A DNA stretch of 64,000 nucleotides from Sedimentibacter saalensis (lineage in GTDB: Bacteria; Bacillota; Clostridia; Tissierellales; Sedimentibacteraceae). A program made the position numbers and the translations under genes. Of the stretch, positions 41,778-49,984 are shown piece by piece. The DNA is taken from assembly GCF_007830175.1 (NCBI RefSeq), contig NZ_VLKH01000001.1, positions 372,001 through 436,000 of the forward strand, read 5' to 3'. How positions within the stretch are numbered: position 1 is the first letter of the stretch; each line of letters starts with the position of its first letter. The notes beneath the pieces are model-generated. The model was given only the letters and a program-made list of their open reading frames with translations. It was not told the origin of the DNA and searched no databases.

Positions 41778-42104
41778 CTATTTGTTTATAATCTTCTCTT
41801 TATATTGCTGCCCCCATAAAAACATGGAATCAAGTATGGGTTTTAAGCTGTTTCCTATTTCCGTCAGCGAATACTCCACCCTTGGAGGTATTTCTGCATA
41901 TGCTTTTCTGTTAACAAGCCCATCTTCCTCCATATCCCTCAGTTGTTGTGTAAGAACCTTCTGACTTATTGAACCGATGGATTTTTTTAATTCTCCAAAG
42001 CGCTTGGTTCCGTCTATTAAGTCTCTCAGTATAAGTATCTTCCACTTATCGCCTATGATGTTCAGGGTTGCTTCAACCGGGCAAAGCGGCATTTCTTTTT
42101 TCAT
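41778..42104 (-). CDS. HxlR/DUF24-family transcriptional regulator
   Basis: A 108-residue winged-helix regulator: CPVEATLNIIGDKWKILIL starts the domain, with KRFGELKKSIGSISQKVLTQ the recognition region and RVEYSLTEIG the wing. The conserved N-terminal Cys (in PLCPVE) is the redox or quinone sensor in YodB and HypR. The start is the ATG at 42104 after ATGGAGG; a longer frame to 42146 has no ribosome site. Divergent from a flavin-binding oxidase-like gene, a likely target. The nitroreductase at 21960 has a YodB-like operator and is another possible target. Confidence 0.9.
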   Translation of the reverse strand: MKKEMPLCPVEATLNIIGDKWKILILRDLIDGTKRFGELKKSIGSISQKVLTQQLRDMEEDGLVNRKAYAEIPPRVEYSLTEIGNSLKPILDSMFLWGQQYKEKIINK

Positions 42105-42120
42105 TTTTCCTCCATTAGTT

Positions 42121-42149
42121 ACCTTGAGGTACCTACAGCACTTCAAGGT
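42121..42149. promoter_or_regulatory. Operator-like inverted repeat upstream of HxlR gene
   Basis: ACCTTGAGGT-N9-ACTTCAAGGT, 10-bp arms with one mismatch, in the divergent promoter between the HxlR gene and the gene at 42292. Confidence 0.5.
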
Positions 42150-42291
42150 GCTTACTTGCGTTTATATACCAATGGCATTATTATATACAGGTAGCCGCAA
42201 ATTATCAAACAAAAAATATTATTTATCTGGTTATAATATTGATTGTACAAAGTAAAAAACTTAATAATTGTCAACGTAAAGGAGAAAAGAA

Positions 42292-42696
42292 ATGAACGAA
42301 GCAATAAAATTTATTAAAGAAAACCCGGTGATGTACTTTTCCACAGTTGGGCTGGACAGCAATCCAAAGGTTCGACCATTCCAATTTATGCTTGAAAAGG
42401 AAGGAAAACCCTACTTCTGCACCAGCAATCAAAAGGATGTATATGCTGAAATAAAAAATCACCCTGTTGTTGAACTGACAACCTGCAATTCAAATTTCGC
42501 ATGGATCAGATTAAGCGGTAAAGTCGCTTTCGTATCAGATGCCGTAATAAAAAAAGATGTTCTTGAAAGCAGCGAACTGGTAAAATCAATATACAAGACA
42601 CCTGATAATCCAATTTTCGAAGTATTTTACCTGGAAAGTGCAAAAGCAACAATTGCAGATTTTTCAGGCAATCCTCCCAAGGAATATTCTCTTTAA
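42292..42696 (+). CDS. Pyridoxamine 5'-phosphate oxidase-fold flavoprotein
   Basis: A 134-residue FMN-binding split-barrel protein: MYFSTVGLDSNPKVRPFQF and KPYFCTSNQKDVYAEIK, then AWIRLSGKVAFV. It is much shorter than true PdxH and belongs to the small general-stress/F420-like group that binds FMN or haem. The enzymatic role is unknown. The start follows AAAGGAGAAA. It is divergent from an HxlR regulator, which often controls such redox genes. Confidence 0.85.
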   Translation: MNEAIKFIKENPVMYFSTVGLDSNPKVRPFQFMLEKEGKPYFCTSNQKDVYAEIKNHPVVELTTCNSNFAWIRLSGKVAFVSDAVIKKDVLESSELVKSIYKTPDNPIFEVFYLESAKATIADFSGNPPKEYSL

Positions 42697-42701
42697 ACAT
42701 A

Positions 42702-42741
42702 AAACCTCACTTGCCCTATGTCAAGGGAAAGTGAGGTTTTT
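42702..42741. terminator. Bidirectional terminator
   Basis: AAACCTCACTT/AAGTGAGGTTT with inner CCCT/AGGG pairing, followed by TTTGTTT, between convergent genes. Confidence 0.82.
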
Positions 42742-42751
42742 GTTTATCTCA

Positions 42752-43222
42752 TTAATTAAAATATCTGACAAAAAAATGCATGTCTTCGGATTTATATCCC
42801 AATTTAGTGTAGAAAGCATATGCATCCGGGTTGCTGAACTCTGACTGGAACTGCAATCTTTTATAGCCATTATCCTCAGCAAAATTTTCAATGTATTTTA
42901 AAGCTTCCCTGCCCAACCCTTTTCCACGACAACATTCCAAAAGAAACAAGTCATCAAGTACTAAGGCTTTACCGTGAGCCCATACGCTGAATATGGTCAT
43001 AAGATTGGCAAAACCAACTGTTTCATTGTCCTGTTCTATCATCATCATGGTAATTAATTCAGGATTGTTGAGAGCCTCTTCAAAAACAATTCCAAACTGT
43101 TCATCAGAAATCGTGTCAGCATTATTCCAAAACCCTTCATCAGATAACTCATATGCCATAAATGCCCTATTCAGCCTGATCCAATTTTCCTTGTCATTAA
43201 TGTTGCATAATCTGATTTTCAT
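42752..43222 (-). CDS. GNAT-family N-acetyltransferase
   Basis: A 156-residue acetyltransferase. The acetyl-CoA-binding loop is ECCRGKGLGREALKYIE, and the C-terminal AYAFYTKLGYKSEDMHFFV is typical of the fold. The substrate is unknown. The start is taken at the ATG at 43222, whose ATGA overlaps the stop of the lipoprotein gene upstream, indicating coupled translation; a longer frame begins at 43243 inside that gene. Confidence 0.85.
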   Translation of the reverse strand: MKIRLCNINDKENWIRLNRAFMAYELSDEGFWNNADTISDEQFGIVFEEALNNPELITMMMIEQDNETVGFANLMTIFSVWAHGKALVLDDLFLLECCRGKGLGREALKYIENFAEDNGYKRLQFQSEFSNPDAYAFYTKLGYKSEDMHFFVRYFN

Positions 43223-45477
43223 TTCACTTCTGTTCCTCCCCATTCAACTGCGGCAAAACCGTTTCTCTTAAATGTGCTGAGTCTTTGTTCCGGAACTTCA
43301 ATATAATCATCCAACGCCTTGTATGCCATAAACACTCTGAGCACGCTGTCAGGTTTAGGTGTAATATATAGTCTTGCATTTTCTTCATAAGCTGCTGTCT
43401 GGAAAGTTATGAGATTATATTTATTATCCTTCATCAACGGAAGCCAATACACGATAAACTCATTCAACTCCCTTGCAGTCAAGCCAAGATACTCCAACTT
43501 ATCCTGTAAAAACCTGGCGGTATCAGATCCCTTAACAACAAAACCCTGTGACATATCCCAATCAGCAGCACCCTTGCCTTCCCAATATAAATAAGAGTAT
43601 TCACGACCATCTGATTTGTTAATAAGAGTGCCGTCCGGATAAGCCGTTACATTCCATCCGTCATTATATTCTGGATATGAACAAGTCAACATTCCCTTAA
43701 GATCAATTTTAACGGATACATCTTCTTGTTTTGTGGGATAAAGGTATATGACCGGTTTTGCATAGTCTCCCAGAAACCTGTACTCAAAATACTGTTTGTT
43801 TGCATCATAGGAACCTAAATAATAAGAATCTACCAGGTATGCTACATTGTAGCTTAACATACGTTCAGTCAATTGAAGCTTGTAGGATTTATTGTTTGGA
43901 TCCGTATGAGAAAGCCAGTCACTGTACAGATTAAATGAAGAATCTTTCATGTCTTCACAATAGCCTTGCTTTATTTTTCCGATTAGCTCCCATGTACCAA
44001 ATCTTGATTTATAATTCCCCCAACTGTACATAGTGCTGGTGGTTTCCTGGCCATAAATCTCATCAGTAAAAGTACTTTCTTCAAAAACCATGGGTTCTCC
44101 AAAGTAATAATAGTTTCCTTCTTTATCTTTGCTGAACACTTCTTGAAACTTCAGTTCATTTCCTTCCAATGTAAAAATGTAGTCCGTGTCAGAAACTTCT
44201 CCTGTGTTTCTGTTCCTGTATGACATATTAAACCAGGCTTTGCTGCCATCTTCAAGGGTTTTCAACCCTAAGACGTTACCTAACTCGTATATTACTGTGT
44301 GATAATTATAAAGTGTTCCAATGTAAATGAGATTTTCATTTTCAATACGGTAAACATCAACATCTGCAGCTTCAGTATCAGAACCTTTGTATAAAGGGTC
44401 AGAAATATCAGAATATCTTGTTGCCAGAACTTCAGGTATATTGTCAAAATCCAAATCCAGCAATGTTATGCCCAAAGTCGATTCCGTGTTCAAAACATCC
44501 ATATTTGACATGATAGTGTTGTAAACGCGAAGCATTTCAGGGTTCTTACCCTCTGTGTTTTCAAACATGAATGACTTTGTAAGGACCCTTTCTGTATCTG
44601 TTGTAATCAATTTATAATCATCAATAGAAGCTGTGATGTTGTAGCCGGATTTAACACCATAGCTGCAGTCAATTTCACCAAATGTAAGCTGAGCATATAC
44701 ATAGGATGAACTTGATCTCATCAGTGTATCTTTCAATGCACCGTCAACATCAGCAACATTCAAAAAAAGTGTGTCTGCTTTAATATTAAGACCATTGACG
44801 GTATAATCACAACAAGCAGCATCCGAATGATATACAGGCAAGCCATACATGTAAGCAGGATCTATAATAACATCGAAAGTATCGCTTGTATTCCTTTTTA
44901 TAAAGCAATTTAACGTTATGTTATCAACACAGTATCCATAAACAATATCCTTAACATTAACTTCTGAACTTTCATCTGTACCTTCTAAAACTAAAACCGT
45001 ATTTTTCTTGGTTAAATTATAAGGACTTTCAAAGTTTGAAAATGTGTTCGTACCACTGCTGTCAAAGTGCACAAACTTCATGTTCGAAATATTGGTATCT
45101 ATCATATCATTGTCAAAATCTTCATCAAAACCTTCGCAGTATAATGCCTGACTTGAATTACGTACAGTATCATAATATTCATCTGAAAAAACAGCTTCTG
45201 TTTCAGATACTATTTCTGTTGAGGATAAATAATCATCAAATAAGATTCTGTTTCCATCCTCTTCAGTTATCCTAATTTCATTTAACCGGTTTATATCAAT
45301 TTCTTTTAGAGAAAATGTATTATTTTCTGCCGGCAAAACGTTATCCACATCACTGTTATTAGTTATTTCTTCAACTTCGCTCATATTATCTTTATCAGCA
45401 GCATCATGAACTTTTTCTGTATTGCTGCAAGCCGTCAATAAAATCAAAATGCCGATCACAATCATTTTTCTGCTCAT
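43219..45477 (-). CDS. Large lipoprotein with KPVIYLYP C-terminal region, function unknown
   Basis: A ~752-residue lipoprotein (lipobox LLTACSN). After an acidic linker comes a long strand-rich region with no family I can name. The C-terminal ~170 residues begin KPVIYLYPTKQEDVSVKI and contain YNDGWNVTAYPDGTLI and YSYLYWEGKG, a pattern I recall from other uncharacterised clostridial surface proteins. Start candidates are GTG 45486, ATG 45483 and ATG 45477; the last has the best spacing from AGGGG. Coupled to a GNAT gene downstream. Confidence 0.8.
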   Translation of the reverse strand: MSRKMIVIGILILLTACSNTEKVHDAADKDNMSEVEEITNNSDVDNVLPAENNTFSLKEIDINRLNEIRITEEDGNRILFDDYLSSTEIVSETEAVFSDEYYDTVRNSSQALYCEGFDEDFDNDMIDTNISNMKFVHFDSSGTNTFSNFESPYNLTKKNTVLVLEGTDESSEVNVKDIVYGYCVDNITLNCFIKRNTSDTFDVIIDPAYMYGLPVYHSDAACCDYTVNGLNIKADTLFLNVADVDGALKDTLMRSSSSYVYAQLTFGEIDCSYGVKSGYNITASIDDYKLITTDTERVLTKSFMFENTEGKNPEMLRVYNTIMSNMDVLNTESTLGITLLDLDFDNIPEVLATRYSDISDPLYKGSDTEAADVDVYRIENENLIYIGTLYNYHTVIYELGNVLGLKTLEDGSKAWFNMSYRNRNTGEVSDTDYIFTLEGNELKFQEVFSKDKEGNYYYFGEPMVFEESTFTDEIYGQETTSTMYSWGNYKSRFGTWELIGKIKQGYCEDMKDSSFNLYSDWLSHTDPNNKSYKLQLTERMLSYNVAYLVDSYYLGSYDANKQYFEYRFLGDYAKPVIYLYPTKQEDVSVKIDLKGMLTCSYPEYNDGWNVTAYPDGTLINKSDGREYSYLYWEGKGAADWDMSQGFVVKGSDTARFLQDKLEYLGLTARELNEFIVYWLPLMKDNKYNLITFQTAAYEENARLYITPKPDSVLRVFMAYKALDDYIEVPEQRLSTFKRNGFAAVEWGGTEVK

Positions 45478-45504
45478 ATTCATCACCCCTAATAAGCAAA
45501 AGTA

Positions 45505-45633
45505 TTATAGAATATTATTGTCCTTTAATTCCTTTATTGCATGTTTTATAGCCAGCTTAATGACAAAATACAAAACAATCGCCGGTACAATTATAAATAT
45601 TGGAAACATAAAAACACCCAGTAGTCTTGACAT
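45505..45633 (-). CDS. Small membrane protein (42 aa)
   Basis: A 42-codon ORF, MSRLLGVFMFPIFIIVPAIV onwards, with a single hydrophobic segment and a basic C-terminus. GAGGAGGAAG lies 4 bases before the ATG. It sits between the membrane-protein gene at 45728 and the lipoprotein gene at 43219, in the same direction. The function is unknown; the strong ribosome site and operon position support it. Confidence 0.6.
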   Translation of the reverse strand: MSRLLGVFMFPIFIIVPAIVLYFVIKLAIKHAIKELKDNNIL

Positions 45634-45727
45634 GTATCTTCCTCCTCTCACTTTCATGTTGATCTTTTTCTTTCAAACTGCTCTATTTTCTTTTCCAGTT
45701 CCTCTACGTCTTCAGTTACATGGTTGT

Positions 45728-46291
45728 TTAGCCAATTTTAAACGCTGCAAACATAAGAAAAGCTAAGATTGTAGAAGGAACTATAAATACTTTGGTATAA
45801 TAGACCACATAATCCTTGGCAGAGTATTTATCTCTATTGTCATCCAGGTAATCGCCGATCATTGACAAGCATTCTTTTATTTGTGATGCACTTACCCTTT
45901 CAAATATGATATTGTTAGATCCCAGTGATATGTCAGATTTGCCTTGTAGATTATGAAGCTTATATTCCTGTATTATCTTTGATATTTCATCTCTGTTTTT
46001 TCTTACGAATTTTTTGTCTATGCCCTTGAAACAATAAAATTTTGACTTAATCACAAATGTGTAAGTTACAATTAAAGCTGCGGGAACAATTAATAAGCTT
46101 AAGGACTCATATGCTTTGGGAGAAAAGCCAGTTCCGGCCCACCTAACAGTAAAAATAACAACATACATTGCAATTATGAGAATATTGGAGTATTTCTCCG
46201 GTACAAAGTTTTTAAGTTTTAAGTCCATTGTCACCATAATAGCCATGAAAATCAAATAAATGATTAAAATCTCAATAATTATACCTTCCAT
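45728..46291 (-). CDS. Membrane protein sharing a domain with the 62065 gene product
   Basis: A 187-residue protein with about four membrane segments and a soluble loop. The stretch FYCFKGIDKKFVRKNRDEIS, the segment NNIIFERVSASQIKECLSMIG and DYLDDNRDKYSAKDYVVYYTK match the first ~190 residues of the protein at 62065-63546, which adds a beta-propeller. I do not recognise the domain by name. The start is the ATG at 46291 after GGGAGGGG. It heads a likely operon with the 42-residue membrane protein and the large lipoprotein. Confidence 0.8.
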   Translation of the reverse strand: MEGIIIEILIIYLIFMAIMVTMDLKLKNFVPEKYSNILIIAMYVVIFTVRWAGTGFSPKAYESLSLLIVPAALIVTYTFVIKSKFYCFKGIDKKFVRKNRDEISKIIQEYKLHNLQGKSDISLGSNNIIFERVSASQIKECLSMIGDYLDDNRDKYSAKDYVVYYTKVFIVPSTILAFLMFAAFKIG

Positions 46292-46356
46292 AATCCCCTC
46301 CCGAACTTCTGGCAATAATTAATCTTTTAAAAATGGACAAAATTTAATTGATTTAT

Positions 46357-46938
46357 TTAAACTTCATTGTCTATCAGCTTTCGTGCGAATGACCTGGCGT
46401 GTTCAGCTTTATCATCAGACATGAACTCGGTCTTATATCCTAAGTCTCTTTCAGACAACATACCAAGATAATTAAGTTGTGAATGAGCACAATATCTCTT
46501 TATGCCTTCCTCAAACAAATCTGCCCCTTTTTCAGTCCTGTATCCGCAGGTTGTAATGACAGCCAGCTTCTTGCCTTTCCATATGGAAGGACCCTTCTCA
46601 TCTCCATAATACTTATTCATTCCATAAACCAAACGGTCCAGCAAAGACTTCATAGGAGGCGTGCAATACCATGAATAAATTGGTGTTGCCAAAACAATCA
46701 CATCGCTGTCCAGCACTTTATCAAAAATTTCCTGCATATCATCATTGTAACGACACCCGAAAACAGTCCAGTCCTTTTGACATCTGCGACAGGCAGTGCA
46801 AGGCTCAATATGTTTGTCATAAAGCCAAACAAAATCATACTTGACCTGGTTAAGATCAAGTTCTTCAACAAAAGGCGTCAACAGCTGATATGTATTTCCG
46901 CTTTTCCTGGGGCTACCCATAAGAATGCAACACTTCAT
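46357..46938 (-). CDS. NADPH-dependent FMN reductase / flavodoxin-like protein
   Basis: A 193-residue flavodoxin-fold protein: GSPRKSGNTYQLL binds the FMN phosphate, ATPIYSWYCTPPMKSLLDRL is the second flavin loop. It also has an EPCTACRRCQKDWTVFGC cysteine cluster as in the iron-sulfur-flavoprotein-like group, though not obviously a complete 4Fe-4S motif. Probable NAD(P)H:acceptor reductase. The start follows TAAGGAGAC. Monocistronic. Confidence 0.85.
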   Translation of the reverse strand: MKCCILMGSPRKSGNTYQLLTPFVEELDLNQVKYDFVWLYDKHIEPCTACRRCQKDWTVFGCRYNDDMQEIFDKVLDSDVIVLATPIYSWYCTPPMKSLLDRLVYGMNKYYGDEKGPSIWKGKKLAVITTCGYRTEKGADLFEEGIKRYCAHSQLNYLGMLSERDLGYKTEFMSDDKAEHARSFARKLIDNEV

Positions 46939-47029
46939 TTTACGTCTCCTTAAGATAAATATTAGATGTACTATTTAAATTAAAATATATCTTCTAAATT
47001 GCTATATGTCAATTGAATTGAATTAAATA

Positions 47030-47566
47030 CTAATTAACTATGGTTTTTGGATACTCAAACACTCTATAGTCTGATACTTTCCATTCATTGTCTTCTCGTT
47101 CAAGTCTTAATTGGCCTTTAGCGGAATCATCCTGCAACACACTTCCGTCATTGGAAATAAATTGAATTTTAACTTCAAAATTGTAATCTGCCTTATTTTC
47201 TTCTGCTCCAGATTCTTTTCCGGACAAATCTACATCCACCACCTGAATTGTACAATTATTTAAGGCACAATGCTGCGTAAACATGAAGTTTTGCCTGTTT
47301 TTCAAGAGTACATTGTATGCTCTGTTTGTCATTAAGGATTTGATGACTTCGTCATTTGCTTCTATAGCTTCTGCAAACTCCTTTTCATCTGCAGGTCTTA
47401 AATCCAGGAAATTATTATACTTTTCAACTTCTTCTTTATCCACCGTATACATTTCCATAAAAAACTTTTCTGCAACAGCTTGACTGTCATTGTCAACAGA
47501 TTTGTCACATCCCGCCATAATGAATAGACTTAAACATAAGGTAAATAAAATCACTGTTTTTTTCAT
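47030..47566 (-). CDS. Lipoprotein, function unknown
   Basis: A 178-residue lipoprotein (lipobox IMAGCDK). The mature part is acidic, with a C-terminal NTF2/cone-like look (KGQLRLEREDNEWKVSDYRVF), seen in many clostridial lipoproteins of unknown function. The ribosome site TAGGGAGG is clear. Divergent from a TetR regulator. Confidence 0.78.
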   Translation of the reverse strand: MKKTVILFTLCLSLFIMAGCDKSVDNDSQAVAEKFFMEMYTVDKEEVEKYNNFLDLRPADEKEFAEAIEANDEVIKSLMTNRAYNVLLKNRQNFMFTQHCALNNCTIQVVDVDLSGKESGAEENKADYNFEVKIQFISNDGSVLQDDSAKGQLRLEREDNEWKVSDYRVFEYPKTIVN

Positions 47567-47666
47567 AATACCTCCCTAAAATTTGCACAACAATATATGG
47601 TAAATTAATCCTATATAATAGGACGAAAATTTTTAATAATTGTTCACTTAAATTTTTAAACAAGCA

Positions 47667-47707
47667 TTGACAAAAATTCTTTTTTGCCATATAATGAACA
47701 ATGTTCA
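47667..47707 (+). promoter_or_regulatory. Promoter with TetR-type operator
   Basis: TTGACA (47667-47672), 17-base spacer, TATAAT (47690-47695), then TGAACAATGTTCA (47695-47707), a 13-bp palindrome at the start point. The same palindrome with one change lies before the next gene at 48331. Confidence 0.8.
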
Positions 47708-47724
47708 GTTTGAAAGGAGAAAGT

Positions 47725-48282
47725 ATGAATACAGTAGTTACTTCTAAAGAAGCTATTTTAAAGGCAAGCAAAGAAATTGCAACTGCAAAAGGGCTTCAAG
47801 CTCTCAACATGCGTGACGTTGCAAAGCACTGTAATGTTGCAGTAGGTTCGGTTTACAATTACTTTCCTTCTAAGGCAGACCTTGCAGCTGAAACAGTGGA
47901 AGATATCTGGAAAGATATATTTCATAAATTAAGCAATACTCATAATGAAAATAACTTTATAGAACGTGTAACATGGTTATTTGAAACTGTAAATAGCGGA
48001 GTAAAAGAATATCCGGCTTTCTTTACCATACATTCTGTTAATTTTGCTAATGAAGATAAAGCAAAGGGTCGCAAAGTCATGAATGAGTATTTCACTCATA
48101 TGAAGAAAGGCCTGCTTCAATCATTGCAAAACGATAATAATGTAAAAAAGAATACATTTAATGAAACATTTACACAGGAGCATTTTATTGATTTTGTATT
48201 TTCAAACATAATTACATTGTTGATTAATAACCAACAGTCCTGTTATGTGTTGAATGAAATCATTAAGCGCACAATTTATTAA
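47725..48282 (+). CDS. TetR-family transcriptional regulator
   Basis: A 185-residue TetR regulator. The N-terminal helix-turn-helix is AKGLQALNMRDVAKHCNVAV followed by GSVYNYFPSKADL. The remaining helical domain binds an unknown ligand. The start is the ATG at 47725 after GAAAGGAG. Identical palindromes (TGAACAAyGTTCA) precede this gene and the downstream membrane-protein gene, so it most likely represses both. Confidence 0.9.
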   Translation: MNTVVTSKEAILKASKEIATAKGLQALNMRDVAKHCNVAVGSVYNYFPSKADLAAETVEDIWKDIFHKLSNTHNENNFIERVTWLFETVNSGVKEYPAFFTIHSVNFANEDKAKGRKVMNEYFTHMKKGLLQSLQNDNNVKKNTFNETFTQEHFIDFVFSNIITLLINNQQSCYVLNEIIKRTIY

Positions 48283-48296
48283 ATAAAGATAAAGAT

Positions 48297-48318
48297 CCCA
48301 ACGGTTGTTGGGTTTTTA
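48297..48318 (+). terminator. Terminator of the TetR gene
   Basis: CCCAAC-GGTT-GTTGGG hairpin followed by TTTTTAT. Confidence 0.75.
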
Positions 48319-48330
48319 TAAAAATCAAAA

Positions 48331-48343
48331 TGAACAACGTTCA
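48331..48343 (+). promoter_or_regulatory. TetR-type operator before the membrane-protein gene
   Basis: TGAACAACGTTCA, a 13-bp perfect palindrome, 17 bases before the ATG at 48360. It differs by one central base from the operator at 47695. Confidence 0.72.
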
Positions 48344-48359
48344 ATTTAAGGAGGATTTT

Positions 48360-49034
48360 ATGCAAGCTATATTTGAAACAATATTCGATGCTGTGTACCT
48401 GATTATGGTTATTACCATAGGCATCACAATAATTTTAAAAAGTAAAGGAAACAAACAATATTTGCTGTTCGGTATCATGGCTGTGACTCTTGGAGCAGGA
48501 GATTCGTTCCATCTGATTCCTCGGGCATATGCTCTTAGCACCACTGGCCTTGATAATTTCGTCATCGCCCTTGGTATAGGAAAGTTCATCACTTCAATAA
48601 CAATGACTGTATTTTATGTATTGTTATATTATGTATGGCGCTTGCGCTACAATGTAAAAGATAAAAACGGACTTACCATAACCATGTATGCACTGGCAGC
48701 ATTAAGAATTTTTCTTTGCCTTTTCCCTCAGAATGCATGGACAAGTGCCACTGCTCCATTATCATGGGCAATATATCGCAACCTGCCATTTGCTGCAATG
48801 GGAATTATTATAATATTCTTGTTCTACAGCAAGTCCAGGAATACATCTGATCATGATTTTAGGTTCATGTGGCTGACAATTGTTCTCAGTTTTGCATTCT
48901 ATATACCGGTAGTATTGTTTGCAGACATTATTCCGGTTATTGGAATTTTAATGATACCCAAGACATGTGCCTATGTCTGCACTGTGCTCATTGGATATAA
49001 TGAAATGAAAAAGATGTCTGCAGTTGCAGCATAG
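48360..49034 (+). CDS. Polytopic membrane protein controlled with TetR
   Basis: A 224-residue protein with about seven membrane helices (IMVITIGITIILK, FITSITMTVFYVLLYYVW, LPFAAMGIIIIFLF and others) and a conserved-looking loop LGAGDSFHLIPRAYAL. I do not recognise a named family. The start is the ATG at 48360 after AAGGAGGA. The shared operator with the preceding TetR gene suggests induction by the same small molecule; a role in resistance or lipid response would be guesswork. Confidence 0.8.
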   Translation: MQAIFETIFDAVYLIMVITIGITIILKSKGNKQYLLFGIMAVTLGAGDSFHLIPRAYALSTTGLDNFVIALGIGKFITSITMTVFYVLLYYVWRLRYNVKDKNGLTITMYALAALRIFLCLFPQNAWTSATAPLSWAIYRNLPFAAMGIIIIFLFYSKSRNTSDHDFRFMWLTIVLSFAFYIPVVLFADIIPVIGILMIPKTCAYVCTVLIGYNEMKKMSAVAA

Positions 49035-49060
49035 TTATTAAATAAGTTGTCATATAGATA

Positions 49061-49092
49061 GAGTACGCCCCTAATGAGGTGTGCTCCATTTT
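49061..49092 (+). terminator. Terminator of the membrane-protein gene
   Basis: GAGTACGCCC / GGTGTGCTC stem (wobble pairs) followed by CATTTTTTC. Confidence 0.75.
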
Positions 49093-49239
49093 TTCACAAC
49101 ATATTATTAATATTCCTTCTTAATCACAATCAATCCTATCCACTCTGTATATATTATTACACAAAAACAAAAGACACATAATTTCACCATAGAAAATATT
49201 TCACATATAATGTAAGAAATATTGACAATGGAGGTTTAT

Positions 49240-49941
49240 ATGAGTACTAATTTTGAAGAACATATTATTCCAGGATGTATTACTATAGGAAGAATTGCTC
49301 CGGATTTTACTACTTTATCAACAGAAGGGACAATTACATTATCACAATACAGAGGAAAATGGGTGGTACTTGTTAGTGAACCCGGAGATTTCGCCGCTAC
49401 ATCGACTACATCTCTTTTAGCCTTTACAAACCATTATGAAGAATTCGTTAAAAGAAACGTTCAAGTATTAGCTGTAACAATAGATAACAATTTTGCTAAT
49501 ATTGAATGGAAAAAAAATATTGTTGATACTTATGGAATTATAATTCCATTTCCTTTATTAGAAGATAGAGATGCTGAAATAGCACGTAAATACGGAATGG
49601 TTAATCCTGACAAAATTTACGAGGAAAGTGTAAGAGATCTGTTCATAATAAGCCCCGAAGGAAGAATACGTGCAATTTTGACTTATCCATCCTCCTGTGG
49701 CAGAAATACTTATGAAGTTTTAAGGATTATAGATTCACTTCAACTAACACAAGCATACAATGTTTATACCCCATCTAATTGGATGCCGGGAGATCCTGTT
49801 ATGCTCCCAACAACCAATGACTTTAACGAGGCCATGAGAAGACTCCAAGAAGAGGGCTTATATTGTACAAATTGGTATAACTGTTTTGTGGATTATTACT
49901 CACTTGGAAACACTACAAGTGATTCCACAATAAATTTATGA
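49240..49941 (+). CDS. Peroxiredoxin-family protein with Ser in place of the peroxidatic Cys
   Basis: A 233-residue thioredoxin-fold protein with the layout of 1-Cys (Prx6-like) peroxiredoxins: IAPDFTTLSTEG, WVVLVSEPGDF, and a long C-terminal arm with TYPSSCGRNTYEVLRIIDSL. The active-site loop should read PxDFTPVCTTE; here it reads PGDFAATSTTSL, with Ser55 in the peroxidatic Cys position. The remaining Cys (13, and those in PSSCGRN and LYCTNWYNC) are elsewhere. A normal Cys-based peroxidase reaction is therefore unlikely. TGGAGG precedes the ATG. Monocistronic. Confidence 0.88.
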   Translation: MSTNFEEHIIPGCITIGRIAPDFTTLSTEGTITLSQYRGKWVVLVSEPGDFAATSTTSLLAFTNHYEEFVKRNVQVLAVTIDNNFANIEWKKNIVDTYGIIIPFPLLEDRDAEIARKYGMVNPDKIYEESVRDLFIISPEGRIRAILTYPSSCGRNTYEVLRIIDSLQLTQAYNVYTPSNWMPGDPVMLPTTNDFNEAMRRLQEEGLYCTNWYNCFVDYYSLGNTTSDSTINL

Positions 49942-49984
49942 ACACAAAGCTGAGTTGTAAACAGTAAATTATAAAAAAATTTTC

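Noticed and set aside
45640-45727. Helical coding-like segment (VEELEKKIEQFERKR) after the 45728 gene
   Set aside because: No start codon exists in that frame, and a stop lies directly upstream.
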